Assembly: GCA_028622995.1 (NCBI GenBank)
Contig: JAJQJQ010000011.1
Location: 1,674,001 to 1,738,000, forward strand
Length of the DNA: 64,000 nucleotides
DNA from: Panagrolaimus kolymaensis
Lineage: Eukaryota; Nematoda; Chromadorea; Rhabditida; Panagrolaimidae
Reading direction: 5' to 3'
Position 1 is the first letter of the stretch. Every line of letters begins with the position of its first letter. The notes under the pieces were generated by a model that had not been told where the DNA came from, did not search any database, and saw only the letters and a list, made by a program, of their open reading frames with translations. Of the stretch, positions 37,701 through 47,918 are shown piece after piece. Made by a program: the position numbers and the translations under genes.

Positions 37701-39178
37701 AATAATTAAAAAGCGAAAATAAAAACTTACGATTCTTCCATTTTTCTAACCTTCCATCGAGAAACATAATGGTAGCTCCATATGAGATAGAATAACATCC
37801 ATAATACTGAAGCGCCAAAGTCGAAGAAAAAGAATGTTGTGTCGGCGATTTGCCAACGAAGACATTGAAGATTAAGGCCAAAAGGTTTCAAGACATCGTT
37901 CAAAAAGCAGACAGGAAATTTGTAACAGGTTGTATACGGCAGGATAACAAGTAATGGTGGAAGAAGGAAAGCAGGATGAAGAACATTCAAAAGTTGCATT
38001 CTCATTGCTGCCAAAAATCGAACACTTAAACGGATGAAGAAGTTCAGCACCACAAGAGCTAAAGAAAGATAAATGATGTTCAATGTTTCGGAAGATAGTT
38101 CGAAAATATTCATAAGCTTTCCAAAATTGCTAAGATCCAGCTCCTTCAATGTTGTCGCATAATAAGCGCATCCAAGTACAGTTGAGATTCTCATGAATGA
38201 AACCAAGAATCGACTAAGAGGATTTAATTTTCGAATACCATGTTTAAGCTGAAAAAGATAATAATTAATAAGTAAATTAATTTTCATGATATAAAAACGA
38301 ACCCTAAATAATTGACCCAAGATTCCATCAGCATGACATGTATCAACCCACGTCTCCCAATTTCCAATTCCATATAGCAGCAAAGCGATCGGAAGCCTAA
38401 TGTAGTCTTTGAAAGGTGAATCCACAACTCCCCATATGTAAGTACACGCAAGAAGGATGCCAACCATAATAGTATGTGGAATGCACTTCAGCGTGTAAAA
38501 GAAGCGATTTACCAAAGATCGATTTTTGTCGGTGATGGCAATGCTGAATTTTGCGATGTAAGGAAAATAGACATTTGCACACAACAAAAGAGCACATCGA
38601 GTAACATCCAATTGAGGGAAGATGATGAACATAAGCAAAGATAAGCCAGCACAGCGAAAAACTTCAAAGATGGTAACCTAAAAGAAGAAAATGATAAAAG
38701 CTGGTTTATAAAAGAAAAAACTTACAAGCTTATAAATACGGTAATCCTTGATTGGAAAAGCAAGGAGACTGTACATGGATTGTAATATTGCAAAAACATC
38801 AGGAAGAAGTTGAATGAAAAGCAAAGCGATCATGATGGCCATTTCGTTTTCGTGATACTGCTTCTTTGATGCTGGATTTGATGAGCATTGCAGATGGTAT
38901 GTTTCAGAAGAGGCGACAGATCTTTCGAATAAATTTGTTGCTAATATTAGAACAGCTGATTTTGATATAAATGTTCCAGAAATGATAAACAGATGAGAGA
39001 AGATGTATATAGCAAACTAAAAAATGAACAGATTAAAAAGTGAAGGAAAAATAAATGATAAACTTACTTTTAACCATTGCAACAAATAAATTGACCAATT
39101 CCGAGATTTATTAGCCGCTTCACGTATCACTCGAGGTTTTGATCGAAAGGCATCCCATTGACCTTTTTTGTTAATCAT
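34743..39178 (-). CDS. chs: Chitin synthase (nematode CHS type)
   Basis: Plasma-membrane family 2 glycosyltransferase polymerising UDP-GlcNAc into chitin. Eleven exons give 1314 aa: 39178-39068, 39016-38726, 38677-38303, 38248-37731, 37681-37448, 37398-36624, 36577-36133, 36083-35689, 35634-35359, 35311-34894, 34849-34743. An N-terminal multi-pass membrane domain of about 430 residues precedes the catalytic domain. Catalytic motifs are intact: CATMWHET, LAIDGDSKF, the acceptor region with EDRW, and QRRRW in FDEFFNQRRRWTPSS. Further membrane helices follow, then a short coiled coil (SENVRALERKMERTERLLK) and last transmembrane segments near FSIIVLNGLLVLAIFLL and FFLMGILIVQTIGMII. Nematodes have two such genes, one for eggshell and one for pharyngeal cuticle; the sequence alone does not tell me which this is. 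Confidence 0.95.
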
Positions 39179-39862
39179 AGCAACAAGCGTCGACGAAATG
39201 ATCGAAGATGATGATGGAAAAAAGAAAAGTTTTCAATGTTCAATCATATTTTTTTAGGCTTTCAAAAGTTTGTAAGACGAATTTTGTTGGAGCGCAAAAA
39301 ATGAGAGTCAAAATCTAAGAGTTGCGGGACACATATTGAATCAAACATAGAAAAAAAAATTTGTTTGATTGAAAACTTGAGTTATTCTGAATGAAAATTT
39401 CTGTAATAATTTTTTTAATTTTTTCGCAATTTTTTACTTTTCAATCAAAAATTAGAGGAAAAAACTGAAATAAAGTGTTTTTATTTTATTAAATAATTAC
39501 AGACATAGTCATGAAAATTAAACTTTGCTTACTGTCTTTATTGGGAGGGTGATTATCTTCACTCTTAACAACCCTTATATCTTTTTTTTAAATTTTAGTA
39601 GAAATTTTTGTGAGATCAATGACTATGATAAACCCCTTAATTAATGTCATTATTATGTGAATGCATGAGAACTACTGTATTTAGAGGAGTTAGTAAACAT
39701 TTGCAGAAAAGTTTCAAATATTTTTTTATTTATTCAACATGAAAGGCAATTATGATTTTATAATAAATACAATAATATAAATTAATGTTCAACTTTGAGA
39801 TTTATTTTAAATCTTAAAGTATCCCGCTTTTTTTCATTTTTTTGTTATAATTATTTTTTGAT
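39179..39862. other. Intergenic, upstream of chitin synthase
   Basis: AT-rich sequence holding the 5' region of chitin synthase and the 3' UTR of the GM2-activator-like gene. No gene or recognisable element is seen. Confidence 0.5.
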
Positions 39863-40779
39863 TTATCCATTTCGTGAACGAATTTGGTCAGCTTGACTGC
39901 TAATTTCATTGATAAAGTTTTTGAATGCATTAGGATCTCTCAAGCATTTTTGTGCTTTATCTTGAAGGGCATATTTACATACATCAACCCAAAGCCGAGC
40001 ACATCCTAGTTTCTTATCATGTCCATCAGTGAAAGAGAAAGTAAGCCAATATTCATTTGATTGTAATGGGCCAAAGAAGGATTTGGGTAAATCTTCGATG
40101 GTAAAGATTTTACTGAATGTCATAGTCCAATGACCTTTTGGTGGGGGGCAAAGACGATTCTTGCGAATGAAATCTTCAGCTTTTCGATCGTTTACATATT
40201 TGTGTGCGGTTTTAATAGTTTCTTGACATTTTTCAAGCATATCGCAATAACGGCATGATCCAACTCCATCACAACCATCAACAATGTTCCAACCTTGACA
40301 AGGAATAACTTGCCATCCCTTTGAACCATGTTTGGAAGTAACGGCATGGCGAACTTCAAGATCCATTTCAATTTTGGAAACTGGAAGATCTTCACTAACA
40401 TCCATTGTAACATTGAAGAAGATGGGGCCAGGGAATCGAGGATAATCGGGCCAAATAACAATGTTAGAAACATTTACAACATAATTTGTCCACTAAAATT
40501 AAAGAATTTAATATAGCAAATAAATGGTATAAGATTACTTTAATATTTTATAAAAAAATAGTTACTTACTTGTTCACTTGCACATCGAGAGAATTGCCAT
40601 CCTCGAATAACAATGCCAAAAGGTCCAGTCTTATATTTTTCCCAAAATGGTTGAACACCTGGGAGATTTTCTTCCCATGCTCGTGAAAGGGGCGATTGTC
40701 TTTTATCTCTTGGTGGTTCTTCAAAAGCTGCCGAAGCAGCAATTAAAGCTGCAATTAAAATCACCGTGAACTTTTCCAT
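39863..40779 (-). CDS. Secreted GM2-activator/ML-like lipid-binding protein
   Basis: Two exons (40779-40570, 40492-39863) give 279 aa. The start MEKFTVILIAALIAASAAF is a signal peptide, followed by a dibasic RDKR that could be a processing site. The body matches the GM2 activator layout: GWQFSRC, a beta strand then FPGPIFFNVTMDV, GWQVIPCQGW, CDGVGSCRYCDML, LCPPPKGHWTM and KKLGCARLWVDV. At least eight cysteines lie in this region, consistent with a disulphide-bonded lipid-binding beta cup. Vertebrate GM2A presents gangliosides to hexosaminidase in lysosomes; the worm homologues are uncharacterised to my knowledge. A C-terminal extension of about 40 residues (ending SSQADQIRSRNG) has no counterpart in GM2A. 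A lysosomal or secreted role in lipid handling is inference. Confidence 0.7.
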
Positions 40780-41510
40780 TTAAATCCCCAAAACCCTAAA
40801 ATATTATTGCATAAAATTACGGTAATCTAAAAAATTTAATTAATAATAAAAGCATTAAAGATCGATTTTGAAAATAATAAGGAAGGATAAATCCGTAAAA
40901 TTGAAGCGTGTCAACTTTTTTTTTCAATTTTAATCCATGAAAATTTTTCCAAAGAAAAAGAAAAAAGTTTAAAAACGAAATGATCTCGAGTAATAAAAAC
41001 TTTGGAAGAAAAGAAAAAAATATAGAACGCGGCCTCCTTCAATGATAAAGTGATGGTGGTGAGCGAGATTGACAAAATTAAAAAAAGACAAAAAAAAGTG
41101 ATCCGTCTTTGAACTGGAATATGACCACCGACAACCACGTCACGGATCTTTTACACCACACCATTTTCTTCTTCGTCTTATGTTTCTTATTCCCTTTTTT
41201 GACCAGTTTTATGGGTATTGAGCAACAGTAAATGAAAGTTTTTTTTATATGTACCTTTTTTTCTTGGATAAAGAAGGATAACCAACCAACTAACTTATGA
41301 TAGTTAGAAAAGCGGAAATAAAAAAATGTGTATAATATTTATTGGGGTTTACATTATAAAAAAAACATGTTTTTTAAATTTATGGATAAATAATGGGCTT
41401 TAAAATTAGATAAATAAATTACGAAAAAAAATTGATATGTATTCTTATGGATAAGTAAATGTTTGAAATGTTGGAAGCATATATGCCATTTTTGATGAAA
41501 AGAATAAGCA
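40780..41510. other. Intergenic between legumain and GM2-activator-like gene
   Basis: AT-rich, with purine-rich stretches around 40950-41110. It holds the 5' region of the GM2-activator-like gene and the 3' UTR of legumain. No gene is supported. Confidence 0.5.
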
Positions 41511-43030
41511 TTAAATCACGCCAACAAATAATGATCCATTGTTACATTTGACATTGAAATAATCAATTATTGGAGCTTGATTTTTAGTGATTTCACATAA
41601 ATTTGCAAAGACGATTGAGAATTTGAAAGCATAAGGATTTTGTCCAAATGGAGCGCAAAGTTTATCGAAAACTCTAATGACGTCTGAATGGCATTGATTT
41701 TGGGAAAAATTTGAAAGGTTCATTGACAAAACATTCTCAAATTTATCTTTTCTAACAATGATTTCAAACGTCTCCTTTACAAACGCCGTCATTTCATCTC
41801 GTTTCTTGATATAATCTTGCATCAAAGCGTCAACTGCGACTTTATCCATGCCTTTTTTAATTGCAAGCTTTTTCATTGTTAAAAGACTCACATCTCGAGA
41901 ATTAACGCTTAAACCAAAAGCTTCGATTGAGCCGGAATCATTGTAAGTTTTAGTCATTTTCCCAGAATTTGAACCTTGATAATATGCGACAAAATCAGAT
42001 CGAATTGAACGTTTACCATATTCGGATACGGTTGAAGAGGTAGTAACTATTTTAACATCATTAAATTGTTTACCAACTGTTTCGGCATTAATATTATGCT
42101 AAATATTTTTAGGTTAAATTTATTCGCCAAATTATCGATTACTTACATTTTCCGAATCTCTCATCCAATTAATGGAAAAGTGATCACAAAGATACGCAAA
42201 ATTTGTTTCACAAGATGCCCACGAATTTTCTTCTTCAGAAGATGCAGTTATTGCATAAACTAAAATTATGTTTAAATTTGTGGTGTTTTTTATTTTTATT
42301 TTTTAAGCTTACTATTCCATTCAGGGTTTAAACCATTAAACATCGATCCAGCATCACAAGCTTCAAGATAAAATAACAAATTTTTATACATGTGGTTTTT
42401 GTGCATAAAATCAAATGATTCATAAAGTTCAATTTTGCCAAAATAGTAATTAGGAGTTCCAAGAATTTCAAATCCTCCATGATCGGAATAATAAACAAAA
42501 ATATTATCGGTGGCTAAGCTTTGAAGTACACGACCAGTTCCTTTTACAGCATTCCCTGTTTTGTTTCCTTTTAAAACATTCATAAAGACTTGGGTGTTAA
42601 CATCATTTCCAGAGTAATCAATTTTTACACCTTTATAAACATCTTTACCATTGGGTTCATTAAAAATTTTACCAGGGAATGGGTTGCTAAATGCAATTCT
42701 GGTTAAAGGTGTTAAAAATGTCAAAGATTTACTTCTCGTTATAGGCAATATCATCATACATAAGCGTGATTATATGCTCAGGTTTGAACCCATTATTGAT
42801 AAGGACATGATAAGCATGACAAACATCTGCTTGATGCCGATAATTATCCCAACCATTTGAGCCTGCAACCAAGACAGCCCAATTTGTTCCTGAATTTCTG
42901 AAAAGTTATAAATATTTTATTCGTTGTTGTAAAGTTTTGAAACTAACTTTTCTTTCAATAACGGGATTGCTCTCGCTGCTAAAATTAAATCGAATAGAAT
43001 AAAAAGCAAAGGGGAAAGTAAAAGCTTCAT
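41511..43030 (-). CDS. Legumain (asparaginyl endopeptidase, peptidase family C13)
   Basis: Lysosomal or gut cysteine protease cleaving after Asn. Five exons give 440 aa, the normal length: 43030-42948, 42897-42733, 42686-42313, 42259-42147, 42098-41511. A signal peptide ([19 protein letters not shown]) precedes the catalytic core [29 protein letters not shown] and [20 protein letters not shown]. The catalytic His is in YYSDHGGFE and the catalytic Cys in [10 protein letters not shown]. The C-terminal half matches the legumain-stabilising propeptide domain, with conserved Cys near its end ([18 protein letters not shown]). The acceptor of exon 3 (ATTTAG at 42687) was chosen because it restores the conserved ENNPFPG. 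Parasitic nematodes and flukes use such enzymes in gut digestion, but free-living worms have them as well. Confidence 0.93.
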
Positions 43031-43182
43031 CTTAACAACTTTAAAAGAGACAAGTTCTTTACAATCTTTAAAAGTGAATGATTTTACTTCAACTTTGAAG
43101 CCTCTTCTTTTATATGAGACTTTTACTCACATATTTTGGCTGGAATGTCATCAAAGAATTTCATTCATTCTTTTGCCTTTAA
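43031..43182. other. Upstream flank of legumain up to the MITE
   Basis: About 150 bp upstream of the legumain start, ending in the TTAA at 43179-43182 that flanks MITE copy 1. No separate element is seen. Confidence 0.5.
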
Positions 43183-43373
43183 AGGGACATAGCTATTTCA
43201 TGCCTTTTTTGAAATTTCGTTTGCGGGCACTGAAAGTTACACTTGGTAAGGCGCGTGTTTGAATTACCGTGTAAGACAGAAGTGACACGGTAATTCAAAC
43301 ACGCGCCGCCCCGACTGTTCCTATCAGCCCCAGTATCGAAATTTTTGAAAAGGCATGAAATAGCTATGTCCCT
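43183..43373 (+). mobile_element. 191-bp TTAA-flanked MITE, copy 1
   Basis: Ends AGGGACATAGCTATTTCATG and its inverse, flanked on both sides by TTAA (43179-43182 and 43374-43377), the piggyBac-type target duplication. The terminal inverted repeats extend about 26 bp. Inside, a second palindrome pairs GCGCGTGTTTGAATTACCGT with its inverse, so the element can fold into two nested stems. No coding capacity. The other copy at 53874-54064 is inverted and differs at only two positions that I can see. Confidence 0.9.
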
Positions 43374-43941
43374 TTAAGAGCACATGTTACTTAAAATAAT
43401 AACAAATTTCTTGTGTGATAAGCATTTTTTACTTTCTCAAAAATAATTACAATAATAGTAGGTAATATTTTTCAGTGATCACAAATTTTTCTTCTCAAAG
43501 TAATCATGATAAAAAAAAAAGGTATCAAATATAAAATTGAGCATTCGTACTTTAACATTTTTGGAGGCTTATCAAAAAATGCTTCCGTTGCATTCATTTT
43601 ATTGTGATAACCTCAAAAAGTTAAATTTTATGAATGTGCTTTTCTCTTTTGACCTTTTACATTTCTATTTTTGTTGGTTTCCAGCTTCTTTCTTTATTTT
43701 AGGCTTTGGTTATTTAAAAAATTCGCAAAGTGTTTAGATATCAGTAAGGATTACTGTAAAAATTAAAGTGCAACGTATGTAAATTTTGCCGCTGTAAAAC
43801 AAAGGAAGCATAAATTTATTATTTTAAAAATTCAAGAAAATTTACATTTTCATTTTTTCCCGCGTCATTTCTTTTCTCTTTTTTTATTCTCTTCTTTTTG
43901 TCACGCTTCCAAGAATTCTCAACTTTGAAAAAATCACCGAA
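43374..43941. other. Intergenic, MITE to lysine-rich protein gene
   Basis: AT-rich sequence with the promoter region of the following plus-strand gene. It contains a short GTTATTTAAAAAATTCGC-type AT tract but no recognisable motif or gene. Confidence 0.45.
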
Positions 43942-44630
43942 ATGATCTTTACTTTGATTGCCATTTCAATAATCATCTTTTCAAATTCAGCGTTGATTGT
44001 ATCATTATTTTTCGGATGTTCAAGAAAGAAAAAACCACCACCACCTCAAGTTGCTGCTGCTGCTGCATCACCTGCTGAACCTCCTGGACCACCAAGACCA
44101 AAGTTTAATAATATTATTTCTGAAGTAGAGAATGTTTGTTTCTTTTATTTATTTTTGGTGCAAATATTCATAATGATTTGATTTTAATACTCATTTTTTA
44201 GAAAAATCAATCTGTATTAGCTCGAAAAAGTGAAACCGATGTTGAATTTAATCCTGATGGTGATGCTGGCGGAGGTGATGATGGTGTTGGTGGTAGTAAA
44301 AAACAAAGTATGAAAGAAAAGAAACGAAGTATTAAACGATCAGCTGAACTTGATAAAAAAGAATCAATTAAAGAAAAGAAAGCATCCGAAATGCTTGCTA
44401 AAAAAGAAAGTATGAAGGAAAAGAAAGCATCAGAACGGATTACTCCATCAACTATTGAAGGTGGTGAAAAAAAAGAATCAATCAATGAAAAGAAAACAAC
44501 AGAAATGCCACCTAAAAAAGAAAATGATAATGAGAAGAAAGAACCTCAAAAGCAACAGAAGCCTGATGAAGAGAAGAAAGAATCTCAAAAACAGAAACCT
44601 AATGATGAACAACAAATCAAAAGAATATGA
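43942..44630 (+). CDS. Small N-terminal membrane protein with Lys/Glu-rich repeat tail
   Basis: Two exons (43942-44133, 44202-44630) give 206 aa. The N-terminus is one hydrophobic helix (MIFTLIAISIIIFSNSALIV), stopped by SRKKK and a proline-rich linker (PPPPQVAAAAAS, PPGPPRP). The second exon is highly charged, with repeats of about 12-16 residues around KKESxKEKKxSE. Orientation is predicted with the basic tail in the cytosol. I do not recognise a family; a gene of the same design is at 63246-63893. The last codons and the 3' flank (44618-44686) are nearly the same as the end of the crotonase gene at 47397-47463. Confidence 0.7.
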
Positions 44631-44984
44631 AGTATAATTAGGTGTTGTAAAGTATATAGTATGTTTGTAGTAATAAATGTTTAATAACTGATGGAAAACG
44701 ACCGTCTTGATTAACAAAACTCATATTTTAATGGCATTGAGGATATAGTTTTTAATTTTGATACGAGAGTTTCTAGAAATTTCGTACGACAAAAAAAGAG
44801 ATGATGTAAATGATGCACAAGTAAAAACAATATCTTTATTATTTACGACAAATTTGAACCAGCGATGAGAAAAACAAAGTGAATAAGAAAGATTAATGCT
44901 GTTTAGTTTATGCTTTTTCAAATTTGTTCTATCTTACTAAAACTAGAAAATGGTAGTTTAAGTAATTGTTAAAGCATAATAGTT
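44631..44984. other. Convergent spacer
   Basis: 3' ends of the lysine-rich gene (+) and the unknown gene (-). It begins with the sequence block shared with the crotonase 3' end and includes AATAAA at 44673-44678. Nothing else is seen. Confidence 0.5.
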
Positions 44985-46161
44985 TTATTCAGGCTCATAG
45001 AAAATATCATAACTGCGAGAAGGCTCAGCATTTAAATGTTTATCATCCCAAACAATTGTAACAGGACGAGATGGTTTTTGTTTTGAATACATTTCACATT
45101 GGGTTATTGCCTTTAATTCAAAGCTTTAAAAAATGTTAAAACTTTTAAAGAAAAACTTGCTTTTAATTTTTTGCTTAATTCATTCTTCAGCCTTTTATTT
45201 ATGATTTCTGTTGCTTCATTTGTAATTATTTGGATTTGAAATGCATTATTTGATAATCTAGGAAGGATTGTTTTAACTTTTATTTCAACTTGAATCAATT
45301 CTTTGTCAATTAAAACGAATCCTCTTCGTATAGGGTTATTATTATCACATTTGGCATATTTATAATGAAATAAAGATGCAAGGATATCACTTTCGGTAAT
45401 ATCGAAAAGTTCTTTCATTGCAAGTTGAAGGGCTTCGATAGAAGTAATAAAAAATTCAGAGGTTACAAGCTAAAATAAAAGCATTTTTATTATGAAACTT
45501 GAAGAAGCTTTAAAAATTAAGAGACGTACTTTATTTCCAAAAGATGTAATTTTTATTTTAGGATTTCTTCGTCGAATTTGTTCCATTTCTTCATCATTCA
45601 ATAAGAGATCCAACGATGTGATTACAGTATTATAAAGAGGTGGAAAATGCCAATCACTTTCGTTTGATTCAAAAATAGGAAAGCAATTGATACTCAAAGT
45701 GAATGGAGTTTTTAAAGATACTGTATGTTTGTTAAAGTTAATTTCTTTATGAATTTTGGTTCCTTCATCAATTGGATCAATGTGGATATGTTCATGAATA
45801 AATTGGGAAGCATGACAGCCATTATCGGAGTCAAATGGACGAATGGCAAAAATAATTTTAACGGGAGGAAGTTTTTCAAAGGAGGGATTAGAAATTGAAA
45901 CGTTGAATTTGAATCCATTTGGATGTGGACCTTTAAACGAAAGAAAAGTCTAAAAACAAGAGTGACAAAAAGAAGATGTGGTGAAAAAAATAATACCCTG
46001 AATTTAACGTGAATCCAATCAGAAGGTTCATCGAGATTATCAATTATATTCAACGCAAATAATGCGAGTTTTAGAGGCAAAAATAGGATCATAAAGAATG
46101 AAAAGTGAAATTTATAAAAAAAACATACGGGTTTCCCTCTAATCATATCTTCAGAATTCAT
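44985..46161 (-). CDS. Unrecognised protein of 345 aa
   Basis: Four exons were inferred: 46161-45997, 45949-45530, 45469-45143, 45110-44985. Exon 1 encodes a hydrophobic stretch (FFMILFLPLKLALFALNII) that could be a membrane helix. The next exons look like a folded soluble domain: DWIHVKFRTFLSFKGPHPNG, KLPPVKIIFAIRPFDSDNG, then LVTSEFFITSIEALQLAMKE and a conserved-looking end RPVTIVWDDKHLNAEPSRSY. The last intron would be only 32 bp. It is needed to reach the obviously coding final exon in frame, so it may instead mark a frame disruption. I cannot place it in a family. It sits between two plus-strand genes whose 3' ends share sequence. Confidence 0.6.
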
Positions 46162-46386
46162 AATTGTTTAATAATAAAAAATATTTATATGAGTATCAGA
46201 GATCAAAAAAATCTTCGTTCAATCATCCTTGAATCTTCGAATTCAAAATTTCAATGAAATCATATTTTTCAAAATCTTATCGCGAAACAAAACAAACAAA
46301 AAAGTTCGTTAGCTGATTTTTTTCAATCAAACTTTTTTGCTCTTTGATAATTTTCATTGAAACAAAAAAGTTTTTATCAACAGAAA

Positions 46387-47420
46387 ATGTTACTAAAAAT
46401 ATTGCCTTCACGTCTTCAATTAATAGCTGCTCGAAGTATGTTTCCACTTTAATTTATGTAATCTTTAACTCATCAACATTTTTTCAGCTTTTGCAACAGA
46501 TTGGAAATCAGCTTACACTCCAGAAAAAGCTAGAGAATATCTCTCTCAATTCAATGGAGGCAGCGTGGTTATGGAAAAAGATGATAAATCTGGGATTGCA
46601 AAAGTGTTAATTGCTCATGATGAAAAGAAGAATGCATTTTCTGGTGTAAGTTTTAATAATTATTTGCTAAGAATTATATGGAAGTTACACTATATTTTTA
46701 GAAAATGATGGTTGATTTGGCAAATGTTGTCTCAGAATTGGAAAAATGGCAAACAGGAAAATTGGCAATCATTGAAGGAGCAAATGGTGATTTTTGTAGC
46801 GGCGGTGATTTGGAATTTGTATCTAAAATTGCTACACCAGAAGATGGTTATATGATGAATACATTCATGGGAAATATTATGCGAAGATTACGAAGGCTGC
46901 CTTTTGTTACACTGGCTAATGGACAAGGTTTCGTTCTTGGTGGTGCAACTGAATTATTCTTATCATGTGATGTCAGGGCTGTTCAAAAAGGTGCTAAAAT
47001 TGGATTTGTGCAAGCTCGATTGGGTATTCCTCCGGGTTGGGCTGGTGCTTCTAGAATTGTTGAATGTCTTGGAAGATCAAAAGCTATTGAAGTTCTTGCA
47101 ACGTCGGCTGTATTTTCGGCAAAAGAAGCAAAAGAAAATGGAATTGCAAATTTTTACTACGAAGATTCAGAAGAATTTGATAAATATTTGAGCAAGTTTA
47201 TAAGAAATAGGTAAAGATTTTTTTCGAAACTTTATAACAGTATTTAATTCTCTATGGTTTTAGTATAAACTCAATTCGTGCTTGTAAACAAATGGTCGAA
47301 AATGCTGGTCAAGTTTTTACTGCTGAAGAAAAACAAAAAGCTGAAAGAGATATCTTTATCCAATCATGGGGCGGACTAGAACATCTTGAAGCATTGCAAA
47401 AGAATATGAAGCATAATTAG
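46387..47420 (+). CDS. Ethylmalonyl-CoA decarboxylase-like crotonase (ECHDC1 type)
   Basis: Crotonase-fold enzyme; the mammalian relative decarboxylates ethylmalonyl- and methylmalonyl-CoA as metabolite repair. Four exons give 290 aa: 46387-46435, 46488-46645, 46702-47210, 47264-47420. The family marker KNAFSG is present, followed by oxyanion-hole segments NGDFCSGGDLEFVS and GQGFVLGGATELFLSCDVR, then LGIPPGWAGASRIVE and a final WGGLEHLEALQK, all collinear with ECHDC1 by eye. The first residues (MLLKILPSRLQLIAARTFAT) are basic and amphipathic, so mitochondrial import is possible, whereas mammalian ECHDC1 is cytosolic. An ordinary enoyl-CoA hydratase is the main alternative. Its 3' end is duplicated in the lysine-rich gene 2.7 kb upstream. 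Confidence 0.85.
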
Positions 47421-47918
47421 GTGTTATAAAATGTATACTTTGTTTGTAGTAATAAATATTTAACTGGTGAGAAATAAATTTTGTTTGAATAAATTTAAAA
47501 AAAAAACCATAATTTTTTAAAATTAATACACTTAAATAATCCTTGCTTTTGATAGCGATTTAAAAGTAGTTGCTATCCTTCATAACTGCTTCGAACAAGG
47601 AAATCTAGGGTTTACAGAAGATGCACATCCAAAACGATGTTAAACAGTTTTTGAAGTTCACTAATATTCGACAGATATTTTTCATTCTTTGTTTTCAATG
47701 CTTTCTCCATAATTTTTTTTGCCACTAATTTTATGCTTTTTTAAATTCGTCCCTTTTTTGGCGTAATGTGTTTGAAAGTTATGAGGCACTGCCATTTTCG
47801 TATTTTGAAATTGAATGAAAGTTTCTTCAAAAAACTAAATAATTTTCAAAATATTTTGTTCGTCTTCAAGCTTCATTATTTGTTATATATAACTTGATAT
47901 TCGTTATTGTTGTTTACA
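47421..47918. other. Intergenic between crotonase and MTR4
   Basis: The 3' UTR of the crotonase gene (AATAAA at 47451-47456) is followed by AT-rich sequence with the MTR4 promoter. No gene is supported. Confidence 0.5.

Noticed and set aside
45997..46161. GTATGT in exon 1 of the unknown gene as a splice donor
   Set aside because: No AG acceptor exists before the next conserved coding segment, so the frame is read through and the hydrophobic stretch kept.
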